Positions 16,941 to 26,521 are shown, counted from the stretch's first letter. The stretch: 64,000 nucleotides of DNA from Simkaniaceae bacterium (GCA_018399075.1 CP073763.1:744001-808000), one strand, 5' to 3'. Notes: generated by a model from the letters alone, not told the origin. Program-made: numbers and translations.

Positions 16941-17393
16941 GTGCACGATCAGTTTAAAGAGCTAGATACGAAAGAACTTAAATTTGCAGATACTGTTTTT
17001 GTAAGAGACATTGAAACTCGCGTTTTCCAAGCAATTGTTATTAAGTGTTTAGCTGAAATCGAGGGGGTTGCCCTTTTGGAAGGAACACTCCTTGATAACT
17101 TACTTGGGCGCGAAGGAAATGAGCGAATCAAGGGTATTCATGTAGAGCAAGACTCTAAAAATCACTCGGTGAGCATTAAGGTTGAAGTCAACATAGCTCA
17201 TGGGATTTCCATTCCTGAAAAAGCTGAAGAGATTCAAACTAAGATTGCCGCTGAGATTTGCAAATTGACAGGGCTTCATGTCTCAGTTGTCCATGTGGTC
17301 TTTAAAGCTCTTATTACGGATGAGCCTCTCGAGAAGCTTATCGAAGAGGAGATGGAAAAAGAAGACGAGGAATTTAGTTCCGAAGAATTTTAG
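16941..17393 (+). CDS. Asp23/Gls24 family envelope stress protein
   Basis: 150-residue Asp23 (DUF322) protein: RDIETRVFQAIVIKCLAEI, GVALLEG, GIHVEQD, VSIKVEVNIAHGISIPEKAEEIQ and LTGLHVSVVHVVFKAL follow the family order. The C-terminal tail is strongly acidic (EEEMEKEDEEFSSEEF). GTG 16941 has AGGAAGG 5-6 nt upstream. In Firmicutes Asp23 is tethered to the membrane by AmaP; the next gene here is a membrane protein of similar plan. Confidence 0.8.
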   Translation: MHDQFKELDTKELKFADTVFVRDIETRVFQAIVIKCLAEIEGVALLEGTLLDNLLGREGNERIKGIHVEQDSKNHSVSIKVEVNIAHGISIPEKAEEIQTKIAAEICKLTGLHVSVVHVVFKALITDEPLEKLIEEEMEKEDEEFSSEEF

Positions 17394-17407
17394 CCAAGGA
17401 CAGCGTC

Positions 17408-17905
17408 ATGCGCTCTGGGAATCTTCTTTTCTCTGCAGTACACTTTTTTGTTATCTTCCTTATTTTTGGAGTAGGGATACTCTTTCTTGCCCTTCCCTAT
17501 GCTGATTATTTCCGCATTCAATTGATTAATCTATTGATCCATCCCTCTGATCTCTGTTTTGTCATTGGGGGGAGTCTTTTGGGATTTGGAGTCCTTTTGT
17601 TTATTCTCCTTTTTGTTATGAATCGGCGGCGCTATTTTCAGCTCGAGATGAAGGGGGCAAAGATTGAGGTGGAAGAAAAGGTGATTCGAGACTCTGTTTC
17701 AACCTATTTTAAAACCCTTTTTCCAGAACATGACCCCGTTAGCGAGATAACGATCAAGGGAAAATCTATGATCGAACTTTTCATTTCTCTTCCTCAAGAA
17801 AAAGAAGAGGCGTTTTTTGTGCAGATGGAAGAGGAACTTGGGGGGATTTTAGCAAGGCGCCTGGGTTATCAAAATCCTATTTCCCTTACTTTTGTTGAAA
17901 CTTGA
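17408..17905 (+). CDS. two-TM membrane protein, AmaP-like partner of Asp23
   Basis: 165 residues: two membrane helices (about 8-30 and 48-72), basic loop NRRRYF, then a cytosolic domain of alternating strands and helices ending near ISLTFVET. The layout (two TM helices, then a small soluble domain, right after asp23) is that of AmaP, the Asp23 anchor of staphylococci, but the sequence match is weak. AAGGA lies 8 nt before the ATG. Overlaps uvrC by 20 nt at the 3' end. Confidence 0.6.
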   Translation: MRSGNLLFSAVHFFVIFLIFGVGILFLALPYADYFRIQLINLLIHPSDLCFVIGGSLLGFGVLLFILLFVMNRRRYFQLEMKGAKIEVEEKVIRDSVSTYFKTLFPEHDPVSEITIKGKSMIELFISLPQEKEEAFFVQMEEELGGILARRLGYQNPISLTFVET

Positions 17906-19676
17906 TGATTGCCTCAATATCCCGCGCATTTAATCCTGAAATCTTTTCTAAGGATTCTTTTGTTGCTTCTTTGATTTGTTTGACACTACCAAAAGACTTT
18001 AAAAGAAGAGTCCTCTTTTTCGGTCCGATTCCAGGAATTGCATCAAGCTCAGTTTGAATAAGCCGTTTGCTTCGCCTTTTTCGATGGTAGGAAATCGCAA
18101 TGCGGTGCGCCTCATCCCGTATTTGTTGAAGAATAAAGAGGGTCGATGAGCGAGGAGAGAGAAAAATAGGATCTTTTTTATGGGGGACAAAGATTTTTTC
18201 GAAATTTAATCCTTTGTCATGGCGCCCATCTTCTTTAGCAAGAGAAATGACATCAACACTCGCAATGCCAAGCTCTTTAAAGACTTCTAGGGCCACGTTG
18301 AGCTGTCCCTTCCCTCCATCGACTAAAGCAAGGTCTGGAAGTTCATCTTTCTCTTTTGCCTTGGTGTAGTGACGGGTCAATACTTCGCGCATAGCGCCAT
18401 AGTCATCTGACTTTTCGACCCCTTTAATTTTAAAGAGGCGTGTTCGCTCTTTATCCCGCACTCCATCTGTAAAGCCTACCATACAAGCAACAAGGTCAGT
18501 TCCAGAGATATTTGAGGTGTCGAAGCATTCAATCCGGACAGGGCAGTGAGAGAGATCGCAAGTTTCTTGTAGATCAAGGAGAAGTTCTTCTTTTGATTGC
18601 TCTTTTGTAAAGAGGGCTTCTGCATTTTTTTCTGCAAGCTTAAGGAGGTGATACTTTTCCCCTTTTTTTGGTGAAAGGAGAGAGAATTTAAGAATATCTT
18701 CTAAAGCCCTTTGTTGTTTAAGTTCTTTTGGTAGGAGGACTTCTGGGGGGCTTTTTTCTTTATCTTGATAATGTTGAAGGAGAAAGGACTCCCAAATTTC
18801 TTCATCGGTCGAAGCGAGTTCAATAAACTTAAAGTGATCGGCTCCAATAAGACGGCCTTCGCGGTACATCAATTTTGCAATAAGGTGGTATTTTCCTTCG
18901 TGGTAAAGGGCAAAGATGTCGCAATCTTTTCCTTTAGATCGGACAATTGACTGGCGACTTCGTGTCACATGTTCGATCTGCTCTATTGTTTTATGAAGAG
19001 CTCCAGCTCGTTCATATTCGAGATTTTTAGAGGCAGATTCCATTTCTTTTTTGAGCAGTTTTATCACATCGCGATTATTTCCCTTTAAGAAGTCGATGGC
19101 CCTCTTAACTTCGGTATCATAGGCATCCTTTGTACATTTATCGACGCAAGGAGCCAGACACCGTTTGATGGAGTAGAGGAGGCAAGGGCGGACTCTTGAG
19201 GTGAGCTCACGGTCGCTGCACTGGCGTAGTTTAAAGATTCGGGTCATGAGATCAAGCGTTTGTCTTGCTGCAAAGGCGCTTGTATAAGGGCCAAAATGGA
19301 GCCCCTCTTTTTTAGGCCTTCCACGATAGCGGACCACTTTAATCATAGGCCATCTATGTTTATGGTTAATGCTCAAACTAATGAAGGTTTTATCATCTTT
19401 TAAGAGGACATTATATTTAGGTTGGTGCTGCTTAATAAGATTGTTTTCAAGGAGAAGAGCCTCTTTTTCTGAAAAAGTGACAATGGTTTCAATTTCTTCA
19501 ACTTGACAGGTGAGAAAAGGGACCATCATTCGCCCATCTCGTCCTGGAACAAAATATTGTTTGACTCGCTGCCGCAATTGTTTTGCCTTCCCAATATATA
19601 GGATCTTTCCCATCCCATCTTTCATGAGGTAGACGCCAGGCTCTTTAGGAAGAGAGTCTAAATCCATTGTTGTCAT
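17886..19676 (-). CDS. uvrC: excinuclease ABC subunit C
   Basis: Makes both incisions in nucleotide excision repair with UvrAB. 596 residues: GIY-YIG nuclease at the N terminus (PGVYLMKDGMGKILYIGKAK), cysteine motif RPCLLYSIKRCLAPCVDKC, UVR motif near residue 205, the RNase H-like second nuclease (IECFDTSNISGT, LALVDGGKGQL, DEAHRIAISYHRK) and terminal helix-hairpin-helix (LDAIPGIGPKKRTLLL). All catalytic motifs are present. Confidence 0.96.
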   Translation of the reverse strand: MTTMDLDSLPKEPGVYLMKDGMGKILYIGKAKQLRQRVKQYFVPGRDGRMMVPFLTCQVEEIETIVTFSEKEALLLENNLIKQHQPKYNVLLKDDKTFISLSINHKHRWPMIKVVRYRGRPKKEGLHFGPYTSAFAARQTLDLMTRIFKLRQCSDRELTSRVRPCLLYSIKRCLAPCVDKCTKDAYDTEVKRAIDFLKGNNRDVIKLLKKEMESASKNLEYERAGALHKTIEQIEHVTRSRQSIVRSKGKDCDIFALYHEGKYHLIAKLMYREGRLIGADHFKFIELASTDEEIWESFLLQHYQDKEKSPPEVLLPKELKQQRALEDILKFSLLSPKKGEKYHLLKLAEKNAEALFTKEQSKEELLLDLQETCDLSHCPVRIECFDTSNISGTDLVACMVGFTDGVRDKERTRLFKIKGVEKSDDYGAMREVLTRHYTKAKEKDELPDLALVDGGKGQLNVALEVFKELGIASVDVISLAKEDGRHDKGLNFEKIFVPHKKDPIFLSPRSSTLFILQQIRDEAHRIAISYHRKRRSKRLIQTELDAIPGIGPKKRTLLLKSFGSVKQIKEATKESLEKISGLNARDIEAIIKFQQK

Positions 19677-19762
19677 AATGGTTATTTTATTGTTTTTATT
19701 ATTTTTTTCCTCCTTTATAATTTCTTGATCTTCAAGTTCTAACTTAACAAAAGGAGAAAATT

Positions 19763-20188
19763 ATGGTTGAAGCAGTTGATAGTTCTCAGTGTCATGAAAT
19801 CGCAGAAGAAGTGTTGAAAGGAGTGACAGATCATATCACCGAACAAAATAAGAATACACTGGAAAAAACACTCATTGTTTCTATGGATGTTTTTTCGAAA
19901 GGTGAAAAAATTAGAACTCTTACAGCCAAAGAAACATTTATCCAATTGCCTGCAGGCGAGCGTATGAAGAAGAAAGTGGGACCTTCAACAATCGAAGTTC
20001 CTGGAATTAATCTTCTTAAGATTATGAATAAAAAAAGAGCCGGAAAAATTCGTGAATGGGTACAAAAATTAGAAATGCCTTTTGATAAATTAGACTTTTC
20101 TATTGCCCTTCTTGCTGATTCTAATGAAGTCTTTGCTGAAAATAAGAGTTTTGATCAGTTTAGAATTATTTCAAAAGAAGCTGTCTAA
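19763..20188 (+). CDS. hypothetical protein, paralogue A of a tandem pair
   Basis: 141 residues, unknown family, no signal peptide or membrane span. Well-placed AAAGGAG precedes the ATG, and a TATAAT lies at 19716-19721. It aligns over its length with the next gene: TLIVSMDVFSKGEK versus TIILSMKVFLGEEL, and SNEVFAENKSF versus SNVKFQENKTY. Relative to the second copy it has an insertion around residues 70-90. Closed by its own terminator, so the copies are separate transcripts. Confidence 0.7.
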   Translation: MVEAVDSSQCHEIAEEVLKGVTDHITEQNKNTLEKTLIVSMDVFSKGEKIRTLTAKETFIQLPAGERMKKKVGPSTIEVPGINLLKIMNKKRAGKIREWVQKLEMPFDKLDFSIALLADSNEVFAENKSFDQFRIISKEAV

Positions 20189-20193
20189 AAAAT

Positions 20194-20222
20194 AATAAGA
20201 TCCTCGCATAGAGGGTCTTATT
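20194..20222 (+). terminator. terminator between the tandem paralogues
   Basis: 12-bp stem with one wobble pair (20194-20205 with 20211-20222), loop GCATA, followed by the weak U-tract TTAGTCTTTT. Confidence 0.6.
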
Positions 20223-20296
20223 TAGTCTTTTACATTGTGTTTTATCTTTTATTTTTATAAGGTTCGCCGTTTTAACTTTACTTTAAGGAGAAAACC

Positions 20297-20677
20297 ATGG
20301 CTGCCGTCAGTGATGTACTATGTAACTCTATTGCAAACGATTTCATGCGAGGGATTAATCCTCAAATGAGAGCCCAAAATACGAATACTAAAATAAAAAC
20401 AATTATTCTCTCAATGAAAGTGTTTTTAGGAGAAGAACTACTTCAAGAAGTGACAAGGACTACACATTTCGAGCAGTACCCGACTAAAGGTGAAGAGAAT
20501 TTGCTCGAAGAAAATCTTAGACAAAGAAAAGCTGAGGTTCGTGAGATGGTTCAAGAGGCTCCCGATCCCTTTGATAGCATTCAACTTATTTTTATTCTCA
20601 TGGTTGGTAGCAATGTTAAATTTCAAGAGAATAAGACATATGCTAACCTGAATTATACTGTTACAAGGGAAGAGTAG
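20297..20677 (+). CDS. hypothetical protein, paralogue B of a tandem pair
   Basis: 126 residues, paralogue of the preceding gene with about a third of positions alike by eye. Conserved points are the N-terminal helix with Asn/Thr cluster, the VSM/LSM-x-VF strand, P-DFDx-type segment (DPFDSIQL versus MPFDKLDF) and the terminal ENK-aromatic motif. AAGGAG is 6-7 nt before the ATG. It ends 6 nt from the end of convergent mutS. No function can be read. Confidence 0.7.
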   Translation: MAAVSDVLCNSIANDFMRGINPQMRAQNTNTKIKTIILSMKVFLGEELLQEVTRTTHFEQYPTKGEENLLEENLRQRKAEVREMVQEAPDPFDSIQLIFILMVGSNVKFQENKTYANLNYTVTREE

Positions 20678-20683
20678 AGAGTT

Positions 20684-23263
20684 TTAAAGAGAAAAATCGC
20701 TCTTCCATTGGCTTAGCTTCTTAAGGGCTGCCAGGGGAGTCGTTTCATCAATCTTGAGTTTTTTGAGCTCCTCAGCAAGAGCTTCGAGTTCACGTTCACG
20801 TGGTGAGGGAGTCGGGCTAAAAAATGAGAGTTGCTCCTGGGCTTTTGGAGAGGGCTTTTCTGGAGCATTGAGGTCATTTTCTTCGAGTTTATGGAGAACT
20901 TCATGAGCCCGTGTTAAAACGGTTGCAGGGAGTCCTGCGAGGCGGGCGACATGAATCCCATAGCTCTTATCAGTACTTCCTGAAACAATTTTCCTTAAAA
21001 ACACAATACGATCAGCCGCTTCTTGCACAGCAACGTGTACATTTTTAACACTTGAGTGAGTCTCATCCAGTTCGGTCAATTCCCAGTAATGGGTAGCAAA
21101 GAGAGTTTTGCACTCCATTTTTATGAGGTGTTCTGCAACCGCCCAAGCAATAGAGATTCCATCAAAGGTACTGGTTCCTCGTCCAATTTCATCTAGAATC
21201 ACAAGAGAGCGTGAGGTGGCATTATTAAGGATATTAGCTGTTTCAGTCATCTCGATCATAAATGTTGATTGACCGCGGGAAAGATCATCGCTAGCGCCAA
21301 TCCGGCTAAAGACTTTATCTACAATTCCGATCCGTCCTTTTTGAGCGGGGATGAAAGAGCCCATCTGAGCAAGGATAACGATAAGGGCCACTTGTCGAAT
21401 ATAGGTTGATTTTCCTGCCATATTGGGACCGGTAATAATCACAAGATTCTGATTTTTATCTAATTTTGTATCATTAGGAATAAAAGAATCATCAAGGAGG
21501 GAAGATTCAATCACAGGGTGCCTTCCCACTTCGATATCAATCACGTTACTTTCATCGATCTGGGGCTTGATATACCGTTTTTTTGCGGCAACAATGGTTA
21601 ATGAAAGAAGGGTGTCAAGTGTAGCGATACTCTTGGCGATTGCATTGATTGTATCACTATGGGTGGCGATCTCTTTCCGCAATTCTTGGTAAAGAGTCCC
21701 TTCAATCGCTTGAATTTTTTCTTCTGCAGTCAAAATCTTCTCTTCATATGCCTTGAGCTCAGGAGAGATGAAACGTTCGTTATTGACAAGGGTTTGTCTT
21801 CTCTGAAAAGTATCGGGCATTCTCTCTGCTTGGCCTCGGCTCACTTCAATGCAATACCCAAAGGCTTTACTAAAGATGATTTTGAGGGTTTTAATCCCTG
21901 TTATCTCTCGAAGTTCGGTTTGATACTTTGCAATCCACGATTGGCTATTCGATTTTAAGGAGCGGAGCTCATCAAGGTCTTTGCTTATGCCTTCACGGAT
22001 TACTTTTCCATCACCTAGTTTTACTGGAGGTTCATCTACAAGGGTGGCATGAATCTTTTCAGTAATAGGGTGAATGGGAGGGAAGAGAAGGTCTCTTATA
22101 ATGGGGGCCTGCATAGGTTCTAAGCTTTTTGCAACCTCAGGAGTGGCTTTTAAAGAGACTTTAAGAGCGACTAAGTCTCGAGGGGTAGCACTTCCAGTTG
22201 AAACACGCATCATAAGACGTTCTAGGTCTCGAACAGGGCGGAGGTGGTCGCGGATAGATAGATGATTCATAAGTTCTTCTATTCCCTCTTGTCTTCTTCG
22301 AATTTCTCTTGGGGAAAGGAGAGGGTGGATAAGCCAAGATTTTAGGAGGCGAGCTCCCATAGGGGTAATGGTTTGATCAAGAAGCTTCAAGAGGGTAAAG
22401 TTTGCGCTCCCTTTATGAAGAGGCTCTGTTAGCTCGAGGTTCCTTTGCGTTGCTTGATCAATAGATAGATAAGAAGAGAGATGATCCGGAGAGATTCTTT
22501 TGATATGGGATGTTTTTAAGCTGAGGTTTTCTTGAACATAGTGGAGGAGAGAGCCAGCTGCAGTGATGGCAGCAGCCATTCCTTTTAGGCCAAAGCCATC
22601 GAGGGAGTGGACACCAAAATGTTCTGACAGTGTTCGGAAAGCAGTTTCATGATCAAAGTTCCAGTTTTCCAGTTTGGTAACCCGGACTCCAAGCCCTTTT
22701 TTAAACTCTTCAAGAGAGGAGGATAATGTTTGAAAATCCTTTTCAGAAATAAGAAGTTCTGAAGGGGATCGCCGAAAGATCTCGTCATGCATATCCTTGA
22801 CCCCTGAAAACTCTAGGACATGGAATTCTCCCGTTGAAAAATCGAGAAGAGCAAGGGCTAGGGTTTGATTAAGAAGGGAGAGGGCGCCGAAGAAATTGTT
22901 TGCGTTTTCTGGAAGGGAAGTAAGCAAGGTCCCCGGGGAAACGACACGGACCACTTCCCGTTTGACGAGGCCCTTAACAGCTTTGGGGTCTTCGGTTTGT
23001 TCAGCAATGGCGACAAGAAAGCCTTTTTCAACAAGCTTTTCAATATACCCTTCAGCGGCATGGGCGGGAACACCGCTCATTGGAATCCCTTGTCTCTGTG
23101 TTAAGGTGACATCGATGGCTTCCGAAAGAATTTTTGCATCCTCATAGAAGGCTTCATAAAAATCGCCAAGCCTAAAGAGGAGAAGGGCATCTTTTGCTTT
23201 TTGTTTGCATGCATACCATTGGCTCATCATCGGAGATGTTTTTTGAGGGGTAGCAGGGGTCAT
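20684..23263 (-). CDS. mutS: DNA mismatch repair protein MutS
   Basis: 859 residues, close to E. coli MutS (853). N-terminal mismatch-reading motif GDFYEAFYEDA has the usual F-x-E element; the ATPase has Walker A GPNMAGKST, Walker B VILDEIGRGTSTFDG and ATHYWEL. C-terminal helix region with LAGLPATVLTRAHEVL is intact. The ATG overlaps the stop of the small upstream gene by 4 nt, so the two are coupled. Confidence 0.96.
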   Translation of the reverse strand: MTPATPQKTSPMMSQWYACKQKAKDALLLFRLGDFYEAFYEDAKILSEAIDVTLTQRQGIPMSGVPAHAAEGYIEKLVEKGFLVAIAEQTEDPKAVKGLVKREVVRVVSPGTLLTSLPENANNFFGALSLLNQTLALALLDFSTGEFHVLEFSGVKDMHDEIFRRSPSELLISEKDFQTLSSSLEEFKKGLGVRVTKLENWNFDHETAFRTLSEHFGVHSLDGFGLKGMAAAITAAGSLLHYVQENLSLKTSHIKRISPDHLSSYLSIDQATQRNLELTEPLHKGSANFTLLKLLDQTITPMGARLLKSWLIHPLLSPREIRRRQEGIEELMNHLSIRDHLRPVRDLERLMMRVSTGSATPRDLVALKVSLKATPEVAKSLEPMQAPIIRDLLFPPIHPITEKIHATLVDEPPVKLGDGKVIREGISKDLDELRSLKSNSQSWIAKYQTELREITGIKTLKIIFSKAFGYCIEVSRGQAERMPDTFQRRQTLVNNERFISPELKAYEEKILTAEEKIQAIEGTLYQELRKEIATHSDTINAIAKSIATLDTLLSLTIVAAKKRYIKPQIDESNVIDIEVGRHPVIESSLLDDSFIPNDTKLDKNQNLVIITGPNMAGKSTYIRQVALIVILAQMGSFIPAQKGRIGIVDKVFSRIGASDDLSRGQSTFMIEMTETANILNNATSRSLVILDEIGRGTSTFDGISIAWAVAEHLIKMECKTLFATHYWELTELDETHSSVKNVHVAVQEAADRIVFLRKIVSGSTDKSYGIHVARLAGLPATVLTRAHEVLHKLEENDLNAPEKPSPKAQEQLSFFSPTPSPRERELEALAEELKKLKIDETTPLAALKKLSQWKSDFSL

Positions 23264-23679
23264 TTTTTTATTCTCCTAAGAATTCGCTTGATAAGACTCT
23301 CTTCTTTTTCATCGAGGGCTTCTTTTGCCTCTTCAATGCCCTTAGCAATTTGTAAGATTACGCCGTCACACCACCGTTGTGTTTCTTCGATGTCTCCTTG
23401 AAGTTCCTCGAGTCTTTCAAGGATTTGTTGGGGCGTTTTTTCGATGATTTCCGAAGGATTTGATTTATAGTTATCGATCATTTGACGGAGTTCAAAAACA
23501 TCGATTAAGAGGGGAAGAAACGTTTTTTTAAATTTTTCGCGGAGCCCTTTTGTTGCAGAGGAAGGGATTATTTTTTTCGGCTTGGTTGTTGAAGTAATCG
23601 AGGATAGGGAGATCGACTCCGAAAGGGGAGATGAATCGAGTTTCCGATAGACCTTTTTTTTGAAGTTTGCTTTATTCAT
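23260..23679 (-). CDS. hypothetical helical protein upstream of mutS
   Basis: 139 residues, not recognised. The basic, Ser-rich first 50 residues look disordered; from about 55 to the end it is amphipathic helix, probably coiled coil, ending in a basic patch (LIKRILRRIKK). ATG 23679 is preferred to the in-frame GTG 23682. Translationally coupled with mutS; a hypothetical gene sits between mutS and dnaG in Chlamydia too (recalled), but homology was not tested. Confidence 0.6.
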   Translation of the reverse strand: MNKANFKKKVYRKLDSSPLSESISLSSITSTTKPKKIIPSSATKGLREKFKKTFLPLLIDVFELRQMIDNYKSNPSEIIEKTPQQILERLEELQGDIEETQRWCDGVILQIAKGIEEAKEALDEKEESLIKRILRRIKK

Positions 23680-23738
23680 CACTTAAATTACGATACAACG
23701 TCGTGGAAAAAAAGTCGATCAGTTATGCTTAAAAACGT

Positions 23739-25535
23739 ATGGGTGTTTACGCAAAGAAAAGTCTCGAGCTCCTCCGGGAGAAAATCGATCTCATTGAGGT
23801 CGTTTCTTCCTATGTGAATCTAAAGCCTGCAGGAAGCGCTTATAAAGGAATATGCCCCTTTCACGAGGAAAAAACTCCCTCATTTATGATTCAAAAAGGG
23901 GAGTCACACTATCACTGCTTTGGTTGTGGTGCTCATGGAGATGCCATAGCTTTTTTGATGAGTTATATGAAGATGAGCTTTGTTGAAGCGGTCGACACCC
24001 TTGCAGAGCGCTTTCAAGTTCCCATTGAAGAAGTTGAATATGAAAAGCGCCATGATGGACCCAGCAAAAAAGACCTTAAAGAGGTCCTTCAAAAAGCAGC
24101 AGGATTTTACCATACTTATCTACTCCATAGTGATGAAGGACATATTGCACTGAAGTATCTCTATGATCGGGGACTCGATTTAGAATTTATTCGCCTTTTT
24201 AAGATAGGCTTTGCTCCCAAAAGGGGGATTCTCTTTGGTAAATTTATGCAAAAACACCGCTTTACAGCAGATATGCTAGAAAAATCTGGACTGATTAAAA
24301 CCTTAAATACGGGTAAGAAAAAAGCTTTTTTTGTTAATCGGATCACCTTTCCAATCCTTGATGTGTCTGGAAGTGTCATTGGATTTTCTGCTCGGAAAAT
24401 AGATGAGGAGTCCTTTGGACCTAAATATATCAATACCCCAGAAACACCTCTCTTCAAAAAATCTCATACACTTTATGGGCTCAGTTTTTCAAGAAGACGG
24501 ATTGCAAAAGATAAAAGGGCCATAGTTGTAGAAGGGCAGATTGATGCGCTTCGCTTGATTCAAGCAGGTTTTAATATCACAGTAGCGGGACAGGGAACAG
24601 CTTTTACCGAAGAACATGTGAAAGAACTCCTTAACTTAGGGATCACAAAAGTTTATCTGGCTCTTGATGGTGATGAAGCAGGAGCTACAGCAGCCTCTAA
24701 AATAGGCAATCTCTTCCAAAAAGAGGGAGTTGAAGTCTATGTTGTTCCTATTCCTATAGGAATGGATCCCGATAGTATTTTAAAAGAGCAAGGCCCCCTT
24801 GCTTTTACTGAGCTTTTAGAAAAATCTGCTGATTATCTCTCTTTTCTTCTTAGTTATTTTTCTAAAGAAACAGACCTCTCCTCTCCCTCTCAAAAAAATC
24901 ATTTGATCCAAACGATTGTCCAAAGAATTCGGAGCTGGGACCATCCTCTTATGGTTCATGAATCGCTCCGAAAGCTCGCTCGGTTGACTCAAGTCCCAGA
25001 AAAACTCGTGGGAGTTGGACAGGAAGAAGTGCGTCGCTCCACCTATGTGAAACGAGAAGGGTCCCTTTCTGAAGTTGATGTCAATCCTGAACGAGTCATA
25101 GAAACTGATCTTTTAAGATGGCTTTATCTCCTGAGTGATTCTTCTCCAAAACTTTTCCAAATCATTAAAGAGAATCTCAGGCCAGAGCATTTTAGCACTC
25201 CGATCTGTCGTCGCCTTTTTTCTCACTATATGGATAATATTGAGGAGGAAAAAAGTGCAGATCTTCTTGCCCTTGCAAACAACCTTGAAAGTCCTGAAGA
25301 GCAACTTCTTTTCTCTGAAATCGTTCAAAAAAAGGTGAATACCGAAAGGGCTGAAGAAGGGGTGATTGAAACAGTGACGAAGATGCTCCAGCGCCACTGG
25401 ATGGAAGAGCGGGAGCGGATTAAAATTCAAATTCAAAGTGGGCGGTGTTCTGAGGAGGAAATCCTCGAACTTGCAAAAAAATTCGACGGTATAAAGGGAT
25501 CTCCCCCTTTAATAAAAATCCCAGAGAATTTATAA
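23739..25535 (+). CDS. dnaG: DNA primase
   Basis: Makes replication primers. 598 residues: CHC2 zinc finger with C39, H42, C60, C63 (ICPFHEEKTPSF, YHCFGCGAHGD); RNA polymerase core with Toprim: VEGQIDALRLIQAG (Glu of motif), then YLALDGDEAGATAA (DxD). The usual EGYMD is EGQID here. The C-terminal DnaB-interacting region is divergent but present in length. Divergent from the mutS unit; a hypothetical gene follows 8 nt after the stop. Confidence 0.95.
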   Translation: MGVYAKKSLELLREKIDLIEVVSSYVNLKPAGSAYKGICPFHEEKTPSFMIQKGESHYHCFGCGAHGDAIAFLMSYMKMSFVEAVDTLAERFQVPIEEVEYEKRHDGPSKKDLKEVLQKAAGFYHTYLLHSDEGHIALKYLYDRGLDLEFIRLFKIGFAPKRGILFGKFMQKHRFTADMLEKSGLIKTLNTGKKKAFFVNRITFPILDVSGSVIGFSARKIDEESFGPKYINTPETPLFKKSHTLYGLSFSRRRIAKDKRAIVVEGQIDALRLIQAGFNITVAGQGTAFTEEHVKELLNLGITKVYLALDGDEAGATAASKIGNLFQKEGVEVYVVPIPIGMDPDSILKEQGPLAFTELLEKSADYLSFLLSYFSKETDLSSPSQKNHLIQTIVQRIRSWDHPLMVHESLRKLARLTQVPEKLVGVGQEEVRRSTYVKREGSLSEVDVNPERVIETDLLRWLYLLSDSSPKLFQIIKENLRPEHFSTPICRRLFSHYMDNIEEEKSADLLALANNLESPEEQLLFSEIVQKKVNTERAEEGVIETVTKMLQRHWMEERERIKIQIQSGRCSEEEILELAKKFDGIKGSPPLIKIPENL

Positions 25536-25543
25536 TTTTTTCC

Positions 25544-25945
25544 ATGAATATGACAAAACTTTCTCAAGTAGCAGGGACTAAGCTCCATTATGTCATGGCA
25601 GCTGGAGTGATTGTAACCGATTTATGGCCTCATCTTAAAAATGGGGAGTATAAAGTTACCTTTCGAAAAGCAAGAAATATTGGGCTTCTATTTTTTGCTC
25701 AATATTTATTAAAAAAGGGATTTCCAGGACTTCGCCCTTCAGGAAAATTTACGGTTGGAGTCATGTGTTATATGCGACTCAATAGTCGAGATAACCATTT
25801 AGCGATTTCCTCAATTACGGCTGTGGCTACAGTCGCTCTTGGTCTTCGCTCCTTGGTTTATAAAGAGCACGGGGTATTTGATCTCATTGTTGCTGGAGGA
25901 GTGGGAACTGTCTTCGGGACTTTCTGGAATTATGCTCTTGACTAG
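25544..25945 (+). CDS. hypothetical integral membrane protein
   Basis: 133 residues, no family recognised. Four hydrophobic segments can be drawn (about 15-30, 45-60, 88-105, 115-132), separated by short charged loops. No signal peptide. It begins 8 nt after dnaG, so is probably read with it, and is followed by a weak hairpin. Confidence 0.6.
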   Translation: MNMTKLSQVAGTKLHYVMAAGVIVTDLWPHLKNGEYKVTFRKARNIGLLFFAQYLLKKGFPGLRPSGKFTVGVMCYMRLNSRDNHLAISSITAVATVALGLRSLVYKEHGVFDLIVAGGVGTVFGTFWNYALD

Positions 25946-25957
25946 GGGATATCTTCG

Positions 25958-25985
25958 ATGTTTCAATAGTGAAGAAACATTTATT
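25958..25985 (+). terminator. weak terminator-like hairpin
   Basis: ATGTTTC/GAAACAT 7-bp stem (25958-25964 with 25974-25980), 9-nt loop, then TTATT. Short U-tract, so only a possible terminator of the dnaG unit. Confidence 0.35.
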
Positions 25986-25999
25986 AAATAGGATACCAA

Positions 26000-26521
26000 T
26001 TGCTGTATTTTGTTGTTACACTCGGCTGTGCGTTACTTATCCTCTTCTTGTTACTTCTTTTTACTTGGAAGAATGGGATTTCTCCAACACCAACTTCGAA
26101 TAAAATACGCTCTGTCCTTTTTTCTAACCTTCCAAAAGTTGAGGGGGGAACGATTGTTGAACTGGGATCTGGATGGGGGAATCTTGCCTTTCCTCTCTCA
26201 AAAAAATATCCCCATTGCAAAGTGATTGGGTATGAGAATTCACCTGTTCCATTCCTCTATTCTGCTCTTTTGAATCACCATTCGAATCTAAAAATTATTC
26301 GTGGAGACTTTTTTGAAAAGTCCCTTCAAGGGGTTAATTTGGTGGTTTGTTATCTTTTTCCTAGGGGAATGGAAAAGCTTAGGGAAAAGCTTGAACAAGA
26401 ACTTGATGTTGGGGCTCAGGTTGTGAGTCACACATACCCGATTCCTGAATGGGAACCCAAAGAGATCATTGAGGTTAATGATCTTAATCATTCAATAATC
26501 TATCTTTATGAGGTCTCATGA
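26000..26521 (+). CDS. membrane-anchored SAM-dependent methyltransferase
   Basis: 173 residues: one N-terminal membrane helix (2-22), then a class I Rossmann methyltransferase core with motif I VELGSGWGNLAFPL, acidic residue of motif II in VIGYENSPVP, and LVVCYLFPRGM as motif IV. Small size means little room for a substrate domain; the substrate is unknown. TTG 26000 is supported by AGGA 6 nt before it. Overlaps the next gene by 4 nt. Confidence 0.72.
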   Translation: MLYFVVTLGCALLILFLLLLFTWKNGISPTPTSNKIRSVLFSNLPKVEGGTIVELGSGWGNLAFPLSKKYPHCKVIGYENSPVPFLYSALLNHHSNLKIIRGDFFEKSLQGVNLVVCYLFPRGMEKLREKLEQELDVGAQVVSHTYPIPEWEPKEIIEVNDLNHSIIYLYEVS

